Assembly (NCBI GenBank): GCA_963681505.1 | Contig: OY811986.1 | Coordinates: forward strand, 1,291,753-1,355,752 | Direction: 5' to 3' | Source of the DNA: Eunapius fragilis | Taxonomy: Eukaryota; Porifera; Demospongiae; Spongillida; Spongillidae | DNA: 64,000 nucleotides | Shown here: one piece after another, positions 1 through 13,377 of the stretch | Layout of the letters: the number at the start of each line of letters is the position of its first letter | How positions within the stretch are numbered: the stretch's first letter is position 1 | Notes under the pieces: model-generated | Database searches by the model: none | What the model was told of the DNA's origin: nothing | The model's input: the letters and a program-made list of their open reading frames with translations, nothing else | Made by a program: the position numbers and the translations under genes

Positions 1-42
1 TATTGCCAACTGCTCTGTTCATTCTTTACATCATCATCAACA

Positions 43-1455
43 ATGTTGCTCCTTCAGCTGCGGGGTGCATTATGCTTGTTTCTGTTTGCATCTGTAGCGG
101 ACATAAGTTGGTCTGTGAGCGACCGTTGTGTAGTGCCGGAGACTCCGGTATGCAACGTGACATATTCGGTCCCTCCGAGTATAGCCGCGACGGCCGCTAT
201 TCTCGAAAGCGAAATAACTTCGGCGTATAACTCCGACAAAGATAACGGGATCAGCGAGACGTGTGCGCGATCGCTGAGAGAAGTTCGGTGTGCCAAGAGT
301 TTCCCCCGGTGCTCTAATGACTCCACCAATGTGACCGTCACGTCGCTCGACTGCGCGCAGAGACTAAAGTGCGCCACAACGAATTACAGAAACGCTCTAA
401 ATGCGGTTCATTTCTGTGATCTGGCGGAGAAGACGTTTTCTTTTCCTGGTAGCTGCAAGCCGATGACACAGTATGGCTACGTGTTCAGTTCTTGTCCGGT
501 GAACGTTAGTAGGAATGTTTCGGAATGGATGTTTGCACTCTTGCAGTACCAAGACATATTTCTTACTTCAACGATCAACCCATTTCTATCCCAGAACTCC
601 CCCGATTGTGCAGAGAGCTACGCATATTATACGTGTGCCAAGATAGGCCAGTGCGACGGGTGTGGGACGAACAACCGCATGTACACGCGGGAGCGGTGTA
701 ACACTTCACAAAACATGTACGTTATCCTGTAATGATGTGCATATAATTTAATCGACTCATGCATTATATCTGTTCAGTACTTACATGTTTGTTTCTCTGT
801 AGAACGCTTAGTTTTAAACGCGGCGGTACTTTTTAACGAGACAGTTATCAGTCTCGTGAATCAATTTATACATCAGTTAGATTATTTGTGCAGCTATACT
901 ACCACAGCCATCTAAAATCAACTTAATGAAGTTTTGTCTAATGTTTATTATTTAAGATTAGAATGTCTACTGAACAATTTCAATATGAAAAATTATTTTA
1001 CATATGATTTGTGGCTGGTCAGATCATCAGGGTCAAATGAAATTGTTTCTGTGTTGCACACACTTACAATGAAAAAGTATTAATACACGTATTGGTATTG
1101 GTGTTGCAATTAATGAAATGGTAGACTGCTATGGTCAATTAAATTAATGATGTTTTCATATTCTATTCTCATCAGCTGCTCAGGATTAGTGTTCATCCCA
1201 GACTGCACCCTTTGGCCTTCAGAGGCAGCATATCCTAAATGCACTGGAACAAATACAAGTGTTGCAACCAGTCCCACACCAACGTCTTCAGCAATATACA
1301 TTACACATACTCCAGGTGCTGTGGTGGAATACTCTAACCTGTCAAGTAATTCTGAATCAGCAGCTGGTCATATGTCATTGCCTGTGTTTGCCTTGATCAC
1401 TTTCTTGGTTGTGTATAAAAATGTAGCTGTTGGATCTATCATGGAGGTCCAATAG
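43..1455 (+). CDS. Secreted or surface protein with Frizzled-CRD-like cysteine-rich region (two exons)
   Basis: Exon 1 runs 43-716 and exon 2 1176-1455. The donor CAT|GTACGT and acceptor TCATCAG|CTGC join in phase and give about 317 residues. The ATG at 43 opens a hydrophobic signal peptide (MLLLQLRGALCLFLFASVA). About 20 cysteines follow. The motif CAKSFPRC has the C-x6-C spacing and proline of the Frizzled CRD, and a second similar cysteine block (YTCAKIGQCDGC) lies near the exon 1 end. Many N-x-S/T sites are present. Exon 2 supplies a Ser/Thr-rich stalk and a C-terminal hydrophobic stretch (LPVFALITFLVV) that could be a membrane segment or GPI signal. AATAAA follows at 1605. A ligand-binding or adhesion role is inferred from the fold type only; I do not recognise a named orthologue. 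Confidence 0.7.
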
Positions 1456-1604
1456 CCCAACAGATGTGCTTCTGCACATGTACAAAGGTTCAGAAAATTA
1501 TTGTATTTATCACAGCGATCAGCTATTTATCTGCCCTTGCCTTGAATTTCAAGGGTTTGAATTTTTACGATTTGCATCACTTCGAAACATATTGTCATAT
1601 TAAT

Positions 1605-1610
1605 AATAAA
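1605..1610 (+). promoter_or_regulatory. Polyadenylation signal AATAAA
   Basis: AATAAA lies 150 bp downstream of the stop codon of the Frizzled-CRD-like gene, a plausible 3' UTR distance. Confidence 0.5.
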
Positions 1611-2289
1611 AAGCTATAACACTTGCATAGTACTTGTTACCAAGCCAACCAGCTGAGCCAAACTTGCTACATGCATATGACATCTTCCTGAGTGTTAATG
1701 AGGAGTCATAAATATTGTTCTAACTAGAAGTACATGTTATAGCAAAGACAATCTCTTAACCCCCCCCCCCTCCCCCCCATATTCATAGATCTTCCTATGG
1801 CCAATTACCATCACTCCATACACACATCCCTCATTTTCCAAAGCATCCCTAATGACGGACTGAAAAAAAGACTTTATTACGATTTTGGCTTGCATCATTT
1901 ATGAATCAGAGCCACATATGTAATTTGGACAATTAGGGATTGAAATACCTGATTTTTATACAGGATTATGCAGGATTATCTGCAAATTGAGGAAAAGATT
2001 AACTGCAAGTACTTAATAATCATAAGGAAGAATTAAATTAACCTTCAGTATTTAAGCATGAACATTAGCAAGTGGCCTTTCATAGCTAATACAGGGATGA
2101 GCAGCTTAATACAGCTTGCTTAAAGGTACAAATTCATCAGGTCACAAACCACATTTATGGCAGGAACTAACTTGCAGTGTAGATGCAGGGTGCTGGTTAA
2201 GCGCACGGATCTCAGCATAATGGCAAAGTGTTTGCAGAGGGCTGGTCCAAATAGTGGCTCACCCCTGGTCAGCTGATTTATGCATAAGT

Positions 2290-2322
<33 letters not shown>

Positions 2323-2654
2323 TCTTTTAAAGTGCACAGCTGATCGGTCATCAGGTCTGCTATAACATGTTGAGGTTTCCTGTATCTTTGTGTCATCATT
2401 ACTATCTAGGTTTCACTCAAGAGCTTCTTTTTCACAAAGAGTTTTAGAATTATTAAGCAATCTAAATAGAAAGCATGGAATCATCTGCTTGGATAATTAG
2501 GGATTAAAATAAACATCCATATGCTTTTAAGCCTTAGGAACACCATGCAGCTGAAGATGAAGAGCAATGCTATATGAATCTCAACCAATGCCTACAATGA
2601 TCCCAAAGGAAATGTTATTCATATGAGTTTGTTTATGTGTGAGAGTAAGTTGGT
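1611..2654. other. Intergenic stretch without recognised gene
   Basis: AT-rich sequence with a poly-C run near 1761-1787 and a (GT)15 microsatellite at 2291-2320. No coding or RNA feature is recognised. Confidence 0.6.
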
Positions 2655-3089
2655 AGCCGATCCCACCCAGCTGATGTTTTGGTTCATGATTGGATTACTG
2701 GCAGATTTGCTGCCTTTGATTTCACTGTGTCATCCCCCCTCTCTGCTGCCTCACTTAATCAAGCATGCATCCCATCAGGCTTTGCAGCTCTATCAGCAGA
2801 AACCCGCAAGCACAAGGCTAATGATCCCAAATGCAGTGAGCTAGGGTGGGTATGCGTCCCTCAGGCAGTCGAGACCTATGGGAACTGGGGGAAGGAGGCT
2901 ACGGACACATTTTCCCGTCCAGCAACCTGGCTTGCCATTGGATCTCCAAAATCAAAGAGTAGCTGTGTGTACGAAATATACAGCAGGCTAAATCTAACCT
3001 TGACCAGGTCTATTGCGAGGGCACTAATGGTCTGGACTCTCGTACCTTTTAATCTATTTTATCTGTACGTGTATATTCCATGGTCATGA
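2655..3089 (+). pseudogene. C-terminal fragment of a non-LTR retrotransposon polyprotein
   Basis: The translation carries VHDWITGRFAAFDFTVSSPL, ND-KCSELGWVC, VETYGNWGKEA and a final Y-RLN-xL-R-ARAL. The same blocks occur at 25,395-25,812 (minus) and 27,405-27,719 (plus). They match the region after the CCHC knuckle of reverse-transcriptase proteins common in invertebrate genomes. A restriction-like nuclease fold is possible but not shown. The frame shifts around 2680: upstream, ADP is read one frame away from the main block. No RT core is present, so this is a detached 3' end. The reading ends at a TGA at 3087-3089. Confidence 0.6.
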
Positions 3090-4025
3090 ATTATTATTAT
3101 TATAAAGTATAAGATAGTTGTGTTGTGAATAATAGTGAATAATGTTTGCATATGTATTGCTTCTGTTTATTGATTTGAGCTACATATGAATGTTAGTATT
3201 GTTATTACATAGGCATAGGAAGGGGGAGGGGTGCTGGGGGAGAGGATACTGTGGGAAAAGGGGTGTGCTGGGGGACCAGGATGTGCTGGTGGACTAAGGG
3301 TGATGGGGGACCAGTGTTCCAACTTGGGGTAGCTGAGGACACAACTCCATGCCCTCTTTTAAGAACGGTATGCATTCTGTTCCCCCCCCCCCCCCCCCCC
3401 CCCCCCCAGCATTTTATAATACCTTCCTACTCCAATGTATACATTATACAACTTGGATTTGACTTGTTGAGGTAGTTGCAATCAAAGAACACTCATATGT
3501 TGTGGCTGCATCCTGGAAGTTGGGAAGTTTTCCATGTTTCTTCTAGTCTCATGGCACAATGTTTGGCTTTCTTAAGTCACAGCACCTGATTTTGCCACAA
3601 CAATATGGGTATCAACTGTCCTGGCTTATTATAAATTGGCCGTCTATATTCCATTCTAGGCTCTCTCGTTCAGCAATTTATATTAATACGTGTTTCAGAG
3701 GGCTGGGTCTTATTCCTTCCAATATTGAACATAGTGTGGCCTTACACTGATGTGTTGTACTACAATCATTAAAATGACACCACTCCACCAATGTGACAGT
3801 GAATATTCAATAGTTAAGTGTCAGTATGATATGCAAATAATTATATATATTTGTCCTTGAAGCCCCCCTCGCTTGAGGGAAGAAAGTGTTGGGAGGACGG
3901 AGGGGAAGAGAGGGTGCAAAAAGGAGGCCTCGATAATCAGGACACTTGGAGTGGGTTCCGATGAGAGGGGTTCCATTTATAAAAATAGGGCAAGAATAGT
4001 TTGTTACAAACACTTCATTTGACAC
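3090..4025. other. Intergenic, low-complexity tracts
   Basis: G-rich stretch at 3220-3330 with repeated GTGCTGG/GGGGACCAG words, and a poly-C run at about 3382-3408. No gene is recognised. Confidence 0.5.
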
Positions 4026-4148
4026 CACTAATAACAGGTAAGGACTGAGCCTTGAGGGATACCTCTAATAACAGGTAAGGACTGGAGCTTTGAGGGACAC
4101 CTCTTATAACAGGTAAGGACTGGGGCCTTGAGGGACACCTCTAATAAC
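4026..4148. repeat. Tandem repeat, ~38-bp unit, about three copies
   Basis: The unit contains AATAACAGGTAAGGACTG followed by CTTGAGGGACACCTCT. Three consecutive copies differ by a few substitutions. No coding role is seen. Confidence 0.75.
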
Positions 4149-4565
4149 TAGTAGGATATTGGCAGAAGTGGATTTGAGGGTGAGGGGGAGGAGTGGGTTC
4201 ACCCCTCTGTACTGCCCCTGATCAGAATCAATATAAACACATCAATACATGGACGATTATTGACATCCACTGTCTCATCCTAAGCCACACCCAGTAAGCT
4301 TAACGAACAATATTTGGAAACTAAGATGTAAGTTTGCAAACCATATTCAACCATTCAAAGTTACCTTCAGTGTTTCCGCCAGTATATTGTTGCTCATCTA
4401 GGTAAACGATTATCTTTGAGTGCATTATATAACCGAAGTTTTTATCCTTTGCAAAATCTTTTAAAAAGTATCCATTCTGAAGGGGAACTTCAAATATATA
4501 TACACTTGAAAGACATTATTGTATTTTGCTTCATCACTGACGACAACATTTCGCCTGAAGTGTTC

Positions 4566-6250
4566 TGTCACGAAAATTTTGGTCCCTCTGCCCCCCCCCC
4601 CCCCCCCCCCCCCCCCCAAAAAAAAATTGGTCCGCCCGGACTAATTTTGTCTGAAATAGTTGGTCCGCGCATGCGTATTTTGGTCCCCCCTCCCCCCCCC
4701 CCCCCCCTTGAAACACGTGTTTTTGTGAAGTGACCAGCGTCGATCGGATGAGGAAGCAAAAGAATGTATAAAAATAAGAGAAAAAGGGCTAGAGATGGTA
4801 CGATACTATATGCATAGGCCTTTTGGTTGTAGATGTACGATTCAGTGCACGTTCATGCTCGTATTGTTTAGATGACGCGACGATGGCGATGACTTTAAAC
4901 GAAAGAAAACTAAGGGAGAAAAGCTGCTGATTAGATGGAAAGGACCATATACAATTGTTAAGCTTCTTGGCCGTGGTACCTACATGCTGTTAGATGCCGA
5001 TTCAAACACAGTGCGAGCAAATCGAGAAGTGATAGTGCAAAAGCCTCTGTTGAATTGGAACGTGAAGTGGTCAAACACAGTTGTTCTTGTGAATGGGAGC
5101 AGTTGAATTCATGACATCTTTTTCGATTGTGGAGAACTGGTACAAGTGAATTTCACTATGAAGCTAAGGAGGATGATGAAGCATTCGATGTAAGTGAAAT
5201 GCATGCATTCTTTATACATGTATATTAACGTTTATTGTTATTCATTTTAGGAGATATTACCAGATTTAAAGCTAATGGATGGAAAATTTGCTCTTAGCAA
5301 GGACACTACAGTGGCATTACAGATAGAATACAGAACATGCTTTGGTGGAGTACAGCTGCGAGAAGTATGTGGAGGTGACTGTGTAATCGTAAGTGAGGAT
5401 TTATGTGATGAATTTGAGGCATTTAAGAAGAAGGTGTACTCCTATGTGGACAGAACATACAGCATTGTCAAAGCAGTAGAGTTAATTCATGTTTGGTGTA
5501 CAGCAGGTGGCCATGTGTTGGGAAGCGTATACTATCTAATGTCTCTTCAGCACAGCTTGATTCATTTTGCCAGTGGGTGTGTGTGCTAAACGAAGATTGT
5601 TCTCTAGCAAAGATGAATTTAGCTTGAGGAACATTGTGGAAAGTGAAGATCAAACTTCAAAACACCCAGATGATGTGATAGAGGAAATTGCTGAAGATGG
5701 TCCACAGACATCTACTATCACATACTTGCCACCATGTGATGAGTGGCAAAGAAGTCTATGCCTAAGGCTTGGCATGACGTTTATTAGAAGGAATATTACT
5801 CACATTCTTCAACCTAAAGAATATAGCATTTCCACCAGCCTGCTGCAACAGTAAGAATTCAAGGAGATGGTAACTGCTTTTTTAGAGCTTTGGCATTTGT
5901 TACAACTGGCTCCCAAGATGATCACTTAGAATTCAGAGCTATTGCAACATCATACATGCAGCACAATGCTGAAAATTTGTCATGCTACCTTAATGCTCAT
6001 GAAACAATGGACGAGTATCTAGCAAGAACAGACATGCACAGTTCATCTGTCTGGGCTATGGAAGTTGAAAATTTTGCTAATGGTGATTTGTCAATCTGGA
6101 CTGGCTACACTTTTTGCCACATCCATGTGAAGACAGCAATATTGTGCATGCGCATTCCAAAGACGCTGTTTATCTGGTCAATACATGTGACCACTATGAA
6201 CCTGTTAGGAGAATGTGATATAGGATTAGCTCATATATATTAATAAATGA
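4566..6250 (+). mobile_element. Decayed Ginger1-type DNA transposon, internally deleted
   Basis: The left end TGTCACGAAAATTTTGGTCC matches the start of the better preserved Ginger1 element at 35,735 (TGTCACGAAAAATTTCATCC). Subterminal sequence repeats TTTTGGTCC words and carries two poly-C runs (4590-4617, 4686-4708). The integrase core is missing; coding resumes at the GPY/F module. The right end was not found. A palindromic patch at 6440-6530 may be part of it, so the end given is only the last recognisable coding and poly-A region. Confidence 0.7.
4878..6218 (+). pseudogene. Ginger1 transposase remnant: GPY/F module, unknown middle domain, OTU protease
   Basis: The GPY/F module reads KTKGEKLLIRWKGPYTI then LLGRGTYML, as in Gypsy-type integrase C-termini. 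After a stop and frameshift comes LWRTGTSEFHYEAKEDDEAF, then an intron at 5190-5250 (GAT|GTAAGT...TTTTAG|GAG). A middle domain (LSKD, REVCGGD-VI, DEFEAFKKKV) precedes the OTU domain. The OTU domain has GDGNCFFRAL (catalytic Asp and Cys) and, in another frame, CDHYEPV (catalytic His), ending at TGA 6216-6218. Order, sequence and intron position match the copy at 36-39 kb. Several frameshifts make it non-functional. OTU domains are cysteine proteases that remove ubiquitin; in Ginger1 elements they are a known C-terminal addition to the transposase. Confidence 0.75.
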
Positions 6251-6439
6251 ATTATTCGTGTCTCAATCACTTTTTTGCATGATTTGATTAACATATGTTT
6301 AATAACTTTGCACAACAAATCAACACACCGAATGTCAGTGGAAACGGTCACTCAGTTATATTTGCATGCAACAAATCGATTAACTGCGTCACGGTACTCA
6401 TCCTAAATAGCCAACGGCCCTTTCTCACTACCTGGTACA

Positions 6440-6530
6440 CTTTTGGCAAGGGAGGTACACTTTTCGCAACCAAATTGTACCGGGTGGTACAATTTTGGTT
6501 GCGAAAATTGTACCTGGTGGTAGCTACAAA
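6440..6530. repeat. Hairpin-forming inverted repeat
   Basis: TTTCGCAACCAAATTGTACC and GGTACAATTTTGGTTGCG form a nearly perfect stem with a short loop. Flanking sequence repeats GGTACAC-TTTTGG. It could be a small foldback MITE or subterminal sequence of the Ginger1 relic to its left. Confidence 0.6.
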
Positions 6531-6724
6531 ATGGTCACCAATCTGCTGCATGTTCGGTGTTTGATTAAAGGAGAACACTGACATGGAAAAAAAAACTTAT
6601 TCATTTTGTTTTGGAACTTGACATAATGTAGCTAAATTTTTAGTTTCAATTCTTAATATCAAGTTAAAATAAAGTACTAACTATTGGTCGCCATGTCATA
6701 TTACATTACGGGTGAATTATTGCC

Positions 6725-7462
6725 GTGAAGCGATACTGGTACTGTGTTGCCAAAGGCTGTGGAAACAACGTCAAAAAGTGTCCCAAGGAAGTGAGCCTCA
6801 ATCGAAACCACGTAAGATTTTAACACTTCTTAATTAAGAACGCTTCTTAATCAGGCAAGTTAGAACCTAAGCCTTAGTGTGCAGGCTATATATGTATGTG
6901 CTGCTTACGTCTTCCCAATTTTAATGCTAGATAAACTGCACATAACGAGCCTCCTTCAGATCAGAGCGCTAGAGTGTGCATGTAGTAAACATTTCACCAC
7001 AGAAGACTTCATAACCAGTATAAATAAAAAAGCTCTCATGGTTCCAGCATACTGGATCCTTGGAAGTCTTCCATTCTCTAATAACCAGGTCCTGTCCTAA
7101 AAGACAATACTTTAGTTATATGGGTATGCAAGCTCCAATTGAACTGGCCATCATAAACCACAACAACATTGACAGGAAAGTGTACAACATCAACAGGTAC
7201 AAAGAATATATACATATCTTGTGCATGTTAACTGTTTGGTTATTCAGGACAATTGAGGCACAAGCTGGAGTACATTAAACGGACCAAACAATGGGTAGCG
7301 AAACCCATTTACGACAGCAAGCTGTATGATTACCTCCAGGATATGATGGAGGAAGTTATTAAATTACAACTGCATTGTGAAAGGTTTGGAGGCTTTGTAC
7401 TTTGAGAAACCAAATAATCTTCCACAGAACATTGCCCCAATAAAACGTCCCAATAAAATAAA
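6725..7462 (+). pseudogene. Degenerate THAP-type zinc-finger gene
   Basis: Exon 6725-6811 encodes YCVAKGCGNN (C-x4-C) and ends at a CAC|GTAAGA donor. Exon 6960-7088 starts after CTTCAG in the same phase and encodes CSKHFTTEDF, the C-x2-H plus DF signature of THAP DNA-binding domains, then KALMVPAYWI. The gap between the zinc-ligand pairs is about 24 residues, shorter than usual for THAP, and no start codon is visible. Part of the domain may therefore be lost or in a missed exon. A possible further exon after 7251 has frame QLRHKLEYIKRTKQW, but its splice phase does not match. AATAAA motifs occur at 7439-7462. THAP domains occur both in host regulators and in P/Kolobok-type transposases; this could be either. 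Confidence 0.4.
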
Positions 7463-8929
7463 AGTAGCTAGTGATAAATTATCTCGTTTCTGATTGCTTT
7501 TTAAATTTCTTCTTTTTGTTCATTTACTCATTACATCATTGTTACTACTTTGTGAAGAAAAAAAAAAAAGACTACAATTCAGAGTACTCCTTATAGCCAA
7601 TGTAATTCCAATCTGGCTCAGGAAATACTCTTCTGATGGCTGATACCACCGGCACATTACGGTATGACCTTTCTCATAGTTAAAAATCCACCATGCGAGC
7701 CACCTATAAGCTGCATGTCAGTACAACCTGCATGAAAAGTGAGCTTACATAATTACGCTTACTATTTCCATTGACATTATTAAAAAAGTCATGTTCTTTT
7801 TGCACAAGATAATATATGTAAACCGTAAGTATATAACATTTTAAATTACCTGTGCCCCATCGACACTCCTCAGAATACCAATAGCATCCTACCGGTTTGC
7901 GCACTCTCCTATGCTTCACCAATACTACTGCAAACATCTACATGTAACATATAAGCTCCTCCCTTGTGGCTACTGTATCCAGTACACTGACAGCTTCGGT
8001 ATGTTTGGCTAGAAAAACAAGTTAAGCAAGTGGCAGGTAATTCCTAATAGCATTTACGTACATCGTATTCAGTACGTAGTTCCTAAGCCCAAAATACTTT
8101 ACAATAGCATGCTTTCTGGCGCTAGCAAGTGAAAACAGCAGAGATAACAAAAAGTCAACGCGTAGCGCTGCAGGTATCTATCTATACACAATGTGTCGAA
8201 TGGGCACGTACAGTAATCAGTTAGTTTTTAAAGTCCCGTATTAATTATATTCATATTTAGATGGCTTGATGGTGTGTGTGTGTGTGTACGCCATGTTCCC
8301 CCCCCCCCCCCCCCCCCACCCCCGGATCCGCCACTGGTCTATGTGCTTGGGAGAAACCAAACACACACTGCGCGTGCCGGCAAAAAATTAACTCTCCCTA
8401 ATGATTCCGATAGCCACCCCGCCCACAGTACTTGCAGAGAAAAAGCTGCTTCCTTTCAATACACGATATAGCAGGGCCCGTCTAGCAGACACATGACATA
8501 ATGCGCGTCCTGAATGATTGAGACACATACATGGAGCTGAGGTTAGAATTAAAACCCAACCAGTCGATCAGACTACTAGCCCAGTTGATTTCACTTTGGT
8601 TTAATTAACCAGATGCAATAAGAATGGTGTATCCTCTGGGAGTTGGGTAAGCCTGCTGCATTAAAGTACCCTTGACTTTACCTTGCTATGACAGTCGAGC
8701 TAGTCATTTGCCCTCGTAGTCAAAGACAGAAACATCAGGTAACAATGGTCATCATTATCATTCGTTAATGCATTCTCAGGGTAATGAAAATAATAGGTTA
8801 ACCAATTCTAATAGCAGCAATTACAACAAACTAAAAGTACACGAGTCTACATACGTTTCACCTACCAAACCGAAGTACGTAACGACACTCACAATTACAA
8901 AGATACTAAAAGTATACTAAGTGTCAGAT

Positions 8930-8999
<70 letters not shown>

Positions 9000-9009
9000 G
9001 ATCATAAAG
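7463..9009. other. Intergenic region with simple repeats
   Basis: Contains a short GT run followed by poly-C at about 8272-8317 and a long (CA)n microsatellite at about 8936-8998. No gene is recognised on either strand. Confidence 0.6.
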
Positions 9010-12000
9010 TTACAAAAAGTACTTCTTTCTTAGTTCATCAGCCAACTTCATTTCAGCAACAGATTGAGCCTCAAGAGCACTGATAATGGTAGCCCAGGAG
9101 TACTGATGGGGATGAAGAGATTTCCATTTGTTTAGCATCAGTTCAAAGGCACGGATATTACTGTTTGGCTTATTTGCAACTTGGTCCTGAATATCATCAA
9201 GTACATGTGGGGGCACTGCAAGCTGTATGCCAATGAGCCTCCACTTGGCAGGAGTTCTTGCAGCCACAGTGTTCATGAGGTCTGGCAGTGCTGGTTCCAA
9301 GGATGATGGTGCTCCTACAAATTATTTAAAAGCACACAAATGAAAGGCTAACGGACTTATCTTTCTAACAAATCAACATACATACTACTATGTTCATGTA
9401 TCAAATCAGATAACACATGCACATTCACACAAACCTTGTATTGTATTCACACCAATGAGAAGTGGCAGCTGAGGCTCCACTTGTAGCCACTCTGCTAAGT
9501 CCACCTCCTTATCCCCTGTAACATCAACAAGGACTTGACTGGAGCCAGATGAAATGACATCTCTAAGCAGAGGAAGTTCTACTTCAGCTGTAGAGTTCTG
9601 AAGGCATGGCAGGGGAGGACATCTGATGCGTTCTTTCATATTCTTGGCAACTGATGGGCAGAAATCTTCACACCATGCTTTAATTGCGTCAAGGACACAT
9701 TTATGTAGGATAGGATATTGTGGATTATTCTTATTCGTTTTTGTGGAGACTGATAAAGTGATACACCGGAGAGATTTATCCATTTCTACAATAAAGCTGA
9801 TGGCAAGATTATTCTTCCATGCAATGCCATTGCTCCACACTTTGCATCTGCGGCTAAAACAGTGCAATTCCATGTTATGTATAAATTCTTCACTTGGCAA
9901 AGTGAATTGGTTTGCTAGGCGGTGAATGGAGGCATGAAGACAGCGAGTGGTGAAGAACTCACTTCCACTCGCTGTGTGCAGCTGCAATACAAAGCTATCT
10001 GATGGTATTATTACTTCCATTGGTCTGTCTGCATGAACAAGAGATGGGAAGAAAACACAATCAGTCAATGTTTTAGACGCATCTGTTATATCAACTACTG
10101 GCTGGCAGAGTTCACAACGGAGCAAAAATGGTACTATCATACCAATGTCGTGCTTAGGGAAGTGCCTCTTTAGTTCTGATATTGGAACAACTCCTGTATT
10201 GCTTGCCAGAGTATGGCGATGTTCTTCAAATGAGGCAGGAGCAAAAATGGTACCGTAAACTGTTTTAAGCAGTGCATCTTGATTAACCACAATCCAGTGA
10301 TCAGTGTGGTCTGCATTGGGAAAAAATGCAATCAGACCTTTATCTGATAGTGTTGCTAGATATGAGGTGATGTCTGATTCGTCTCTACTCAGGCCATGAT
10401 CCTGTATGGTGCGTAGGCGTTGCAGCATATATGACAGGGTAATTGCATCTTGATCAGTAGGTATAATTTCCTTAAGCAAGGCATACAGCACATGACAGCT
10501 GAGAGAGATGGCTGGACATCGCTTCCGCACAATTTCAATGGTTTCAAGAAGTAGAGACATGAAGCTTTTCATACCATCACTCTTATAATCTGTGACATTG
10601 AGGCCACTAAATCCTGCATAATGATGCTTAGTTTTCTCCACAGCTTCCTTAGCTGATAGCTTAATCTGATCACACCGATGATCCAGCTTACCTCGGACCA
10701 CCTTATCAATATGTGTGCCAACTACAATGACCTCAGATGGCTGTGGACACTTGTGACTCACATTTCCAATCATTGCAGACCAATAGTTCAATTCTGTCTT
10801 TACACTGTCAATGGGCTCCTTACTTATGTCGGTCAGCAGAAGGAAGGTGGATGGAGTGCTCTGTGAGATAGTCTCAAGACATGATGAGTGACTGGAATAG
10901 TACTCATGATGACCGGCTAAATCATACAGCATAATGCTGCCATCACTGCGTGGTACGTAATATGAAAGGATCCCAGCTGTCAACGGCTTCACCTTTTGTA
11001 GCTGGTTTTTAATAGCCTGTAAATGTGTATGTCATTGTATGAGGTGGATTGCATGCATCATTATCTTCATTTAATAATTGGGCTGGATATTCCTGACCTT
11101 CACTTCATCAGGTGCATACAGCCATCAAAGCAATGTCTACATTTACCACTCATTACTTTAACACCGGATCCGTGATAAAAGAACATATTTTTGACCGATT
11201 TTGTCGAACAGATGTATAAAAAAAAATTAGTCGGAAGTACTCCAATCGTCGTAAATGTTACTTGCTATAGTAAAATAACTCTCTAGATTAATACTAATGC
11301 TTTCCCCAGCTTAATATGTGTTCAGTATTCAAAGCTGTGATTGTTCAAAGTCGGTACCTTCCAACTGTCATTGAAATAAAATGCACTTTTTTCCGTGACA
11401 TTAAATTTTTTTAAAACAATCAAAGTACACTTTTCTATCCAAAGACTTCGAATCTTACTGTTTTTAGCACTCAAGCCCTTCCACCAGCTCGCAGAAACGA
11501 GCTTCCTTACATCGAGCTAAAAGGACGTATGAATAATACAGGCCTGTATGGGCATGATGGATGCGTACATAGAGTGCTTAGTATTTAGTGCCCATACGTG
11601 TTACTAGTCAATCTCTCTCCTCACTCTCCTCTCTCATATTGTGGCAAATGCCACAATACGTTTGTCAGAGGGCCCCCGTGAGGCTCACTATACATGTCCC
11701 ATATACTATTCACTGTACTCAAATTCAGACTGCTTCATTGGGAGGGTTTTTAGGACTCCTCTATTTCAGCTGATAGTGGTCATGAAAGAGTTGGAATGAT
11801 GGGGGGAGGGGGGGGGGGGGGGGGCTCAAATCTCATGTCCCCATCAAGGTGCTCTTGTATATATAGCTGCATACTAGTCCTGAAACTTCATCTCTGTTGT
11901 GTAAGTAAAATACCAACTCAGTGCTGCGTGTATACCCATTGGGTCAATAGAAGCCATGTCAGTGAATGCTCTCTGTATAAACTCTACAGTGGCCCAGTCT

Positions 12001-12102
12001 TTCCAGATAGGCTAGCCACTGACACTTATGCAAGGCTTCATCTGTCCTCAAGTAGCTTGCACAAAAAATAAAATCCTCAGAAAGAAAGGTACCAATGCTA
12101 CA

Positions 12103-12149
<47 letters not shown>

Positions 12150-13338
12150 ACACACACAATGGTGGTCTTGAAAAAGCTTAGCAAGCTGTATCCGGACCTC
12201 CACCAGTGGACACTACGCTAGCCCCTTTATGTTGGGACACCCACGCCACTACAAGGCCACCAATGGATGCATATTAATTGCTCCTCCACATCAGGGCTTC
12301 CATCCCCACCAGTAGACACCTCTGATTTCCCACCCACTTCACAGCAGGTGCCCCTTGCTCCTCCACATCAGGGCACCCCCTCTTCCATAGATGTCACACT
12401 TCGACGTAGGGATCTCCTTCCCCCTTTTTACCATTCCATCCGGGAGACACCCCCCCCCCCCCTCCTCCACACAGTATATACCCCTCCTAAACTGTGTAAT
12501 ACCACTAATGGTCTTATATAAAAATACTCTAAATTTGTTATGTTCTATCTCATGAAGAAAAAGAACTGATGGAACAAGTAAAAAAACACATTCTTTGTGA
12601 GAAAGTTGGTATATATGATTAAAAGGCAATATTGGTGTAAAAAGGAAATATGTAATAGCCCCTACATTTAGAACATTTGTAGGACATTATGTTGTTCAAC
12701 TGTGTGCGTATTACATTTCCCCTTAGTAGACCCTTGTTTCCTTTCTTTTTGCCTTCCAATCCTATATGCCATCAAATAGAGAATGTCTTTATTACTTGTA
12801 TGCAAGGCTTCCATCTCTAGGTGAGCAGATCTAGAAGTAGCTTGTCAACACATCACAAAAATAAATTGCAAAGAAAGATTCCAATGCTACGTAGACATAT
12901 ACATACACTCACATACACAAATACACACACACACACAAACACACACGGAATTCCAATGCTACTTAGGATTAGTGGTTCTGGTGAGGATGACTGTCATGTT
13001 TGCTACACATATGACCAAATGCAAAAGCCTATGGAACTCACAGGTCTGTAACATGTTTGGAAGCGGCACTGCCCCAGATCCAAAAATATATATAAAATAT
13101 GACACCAAATGCTCTGATCCTCAGGTGGGTATGTGACCATATGTCTCTTAATGGCAGAGTCCTAAACACAATGGCATTAGCCTATCTATTTGCCACCATC
13201 TCATGTAAATCAACATTCTATGGGTGACTTCCATGGGTGGCTTTGCATCTGGTCATAGCAAACTGACAGTCATACCCACCAGAACCACTAATTCTAAGTA
13301 GCACTGGTTTGTGTGTGTGTACGTGTATGTGTGTGCAT

Positions 13339-13377
<39 letters not shown>

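Noticed and set aside
12267..12521. Proline-rich frame near 12.3 kb
   Set aside because: Only repeats of CTCCACATCAGGG-type words and poly-C; no domain and within an intron.
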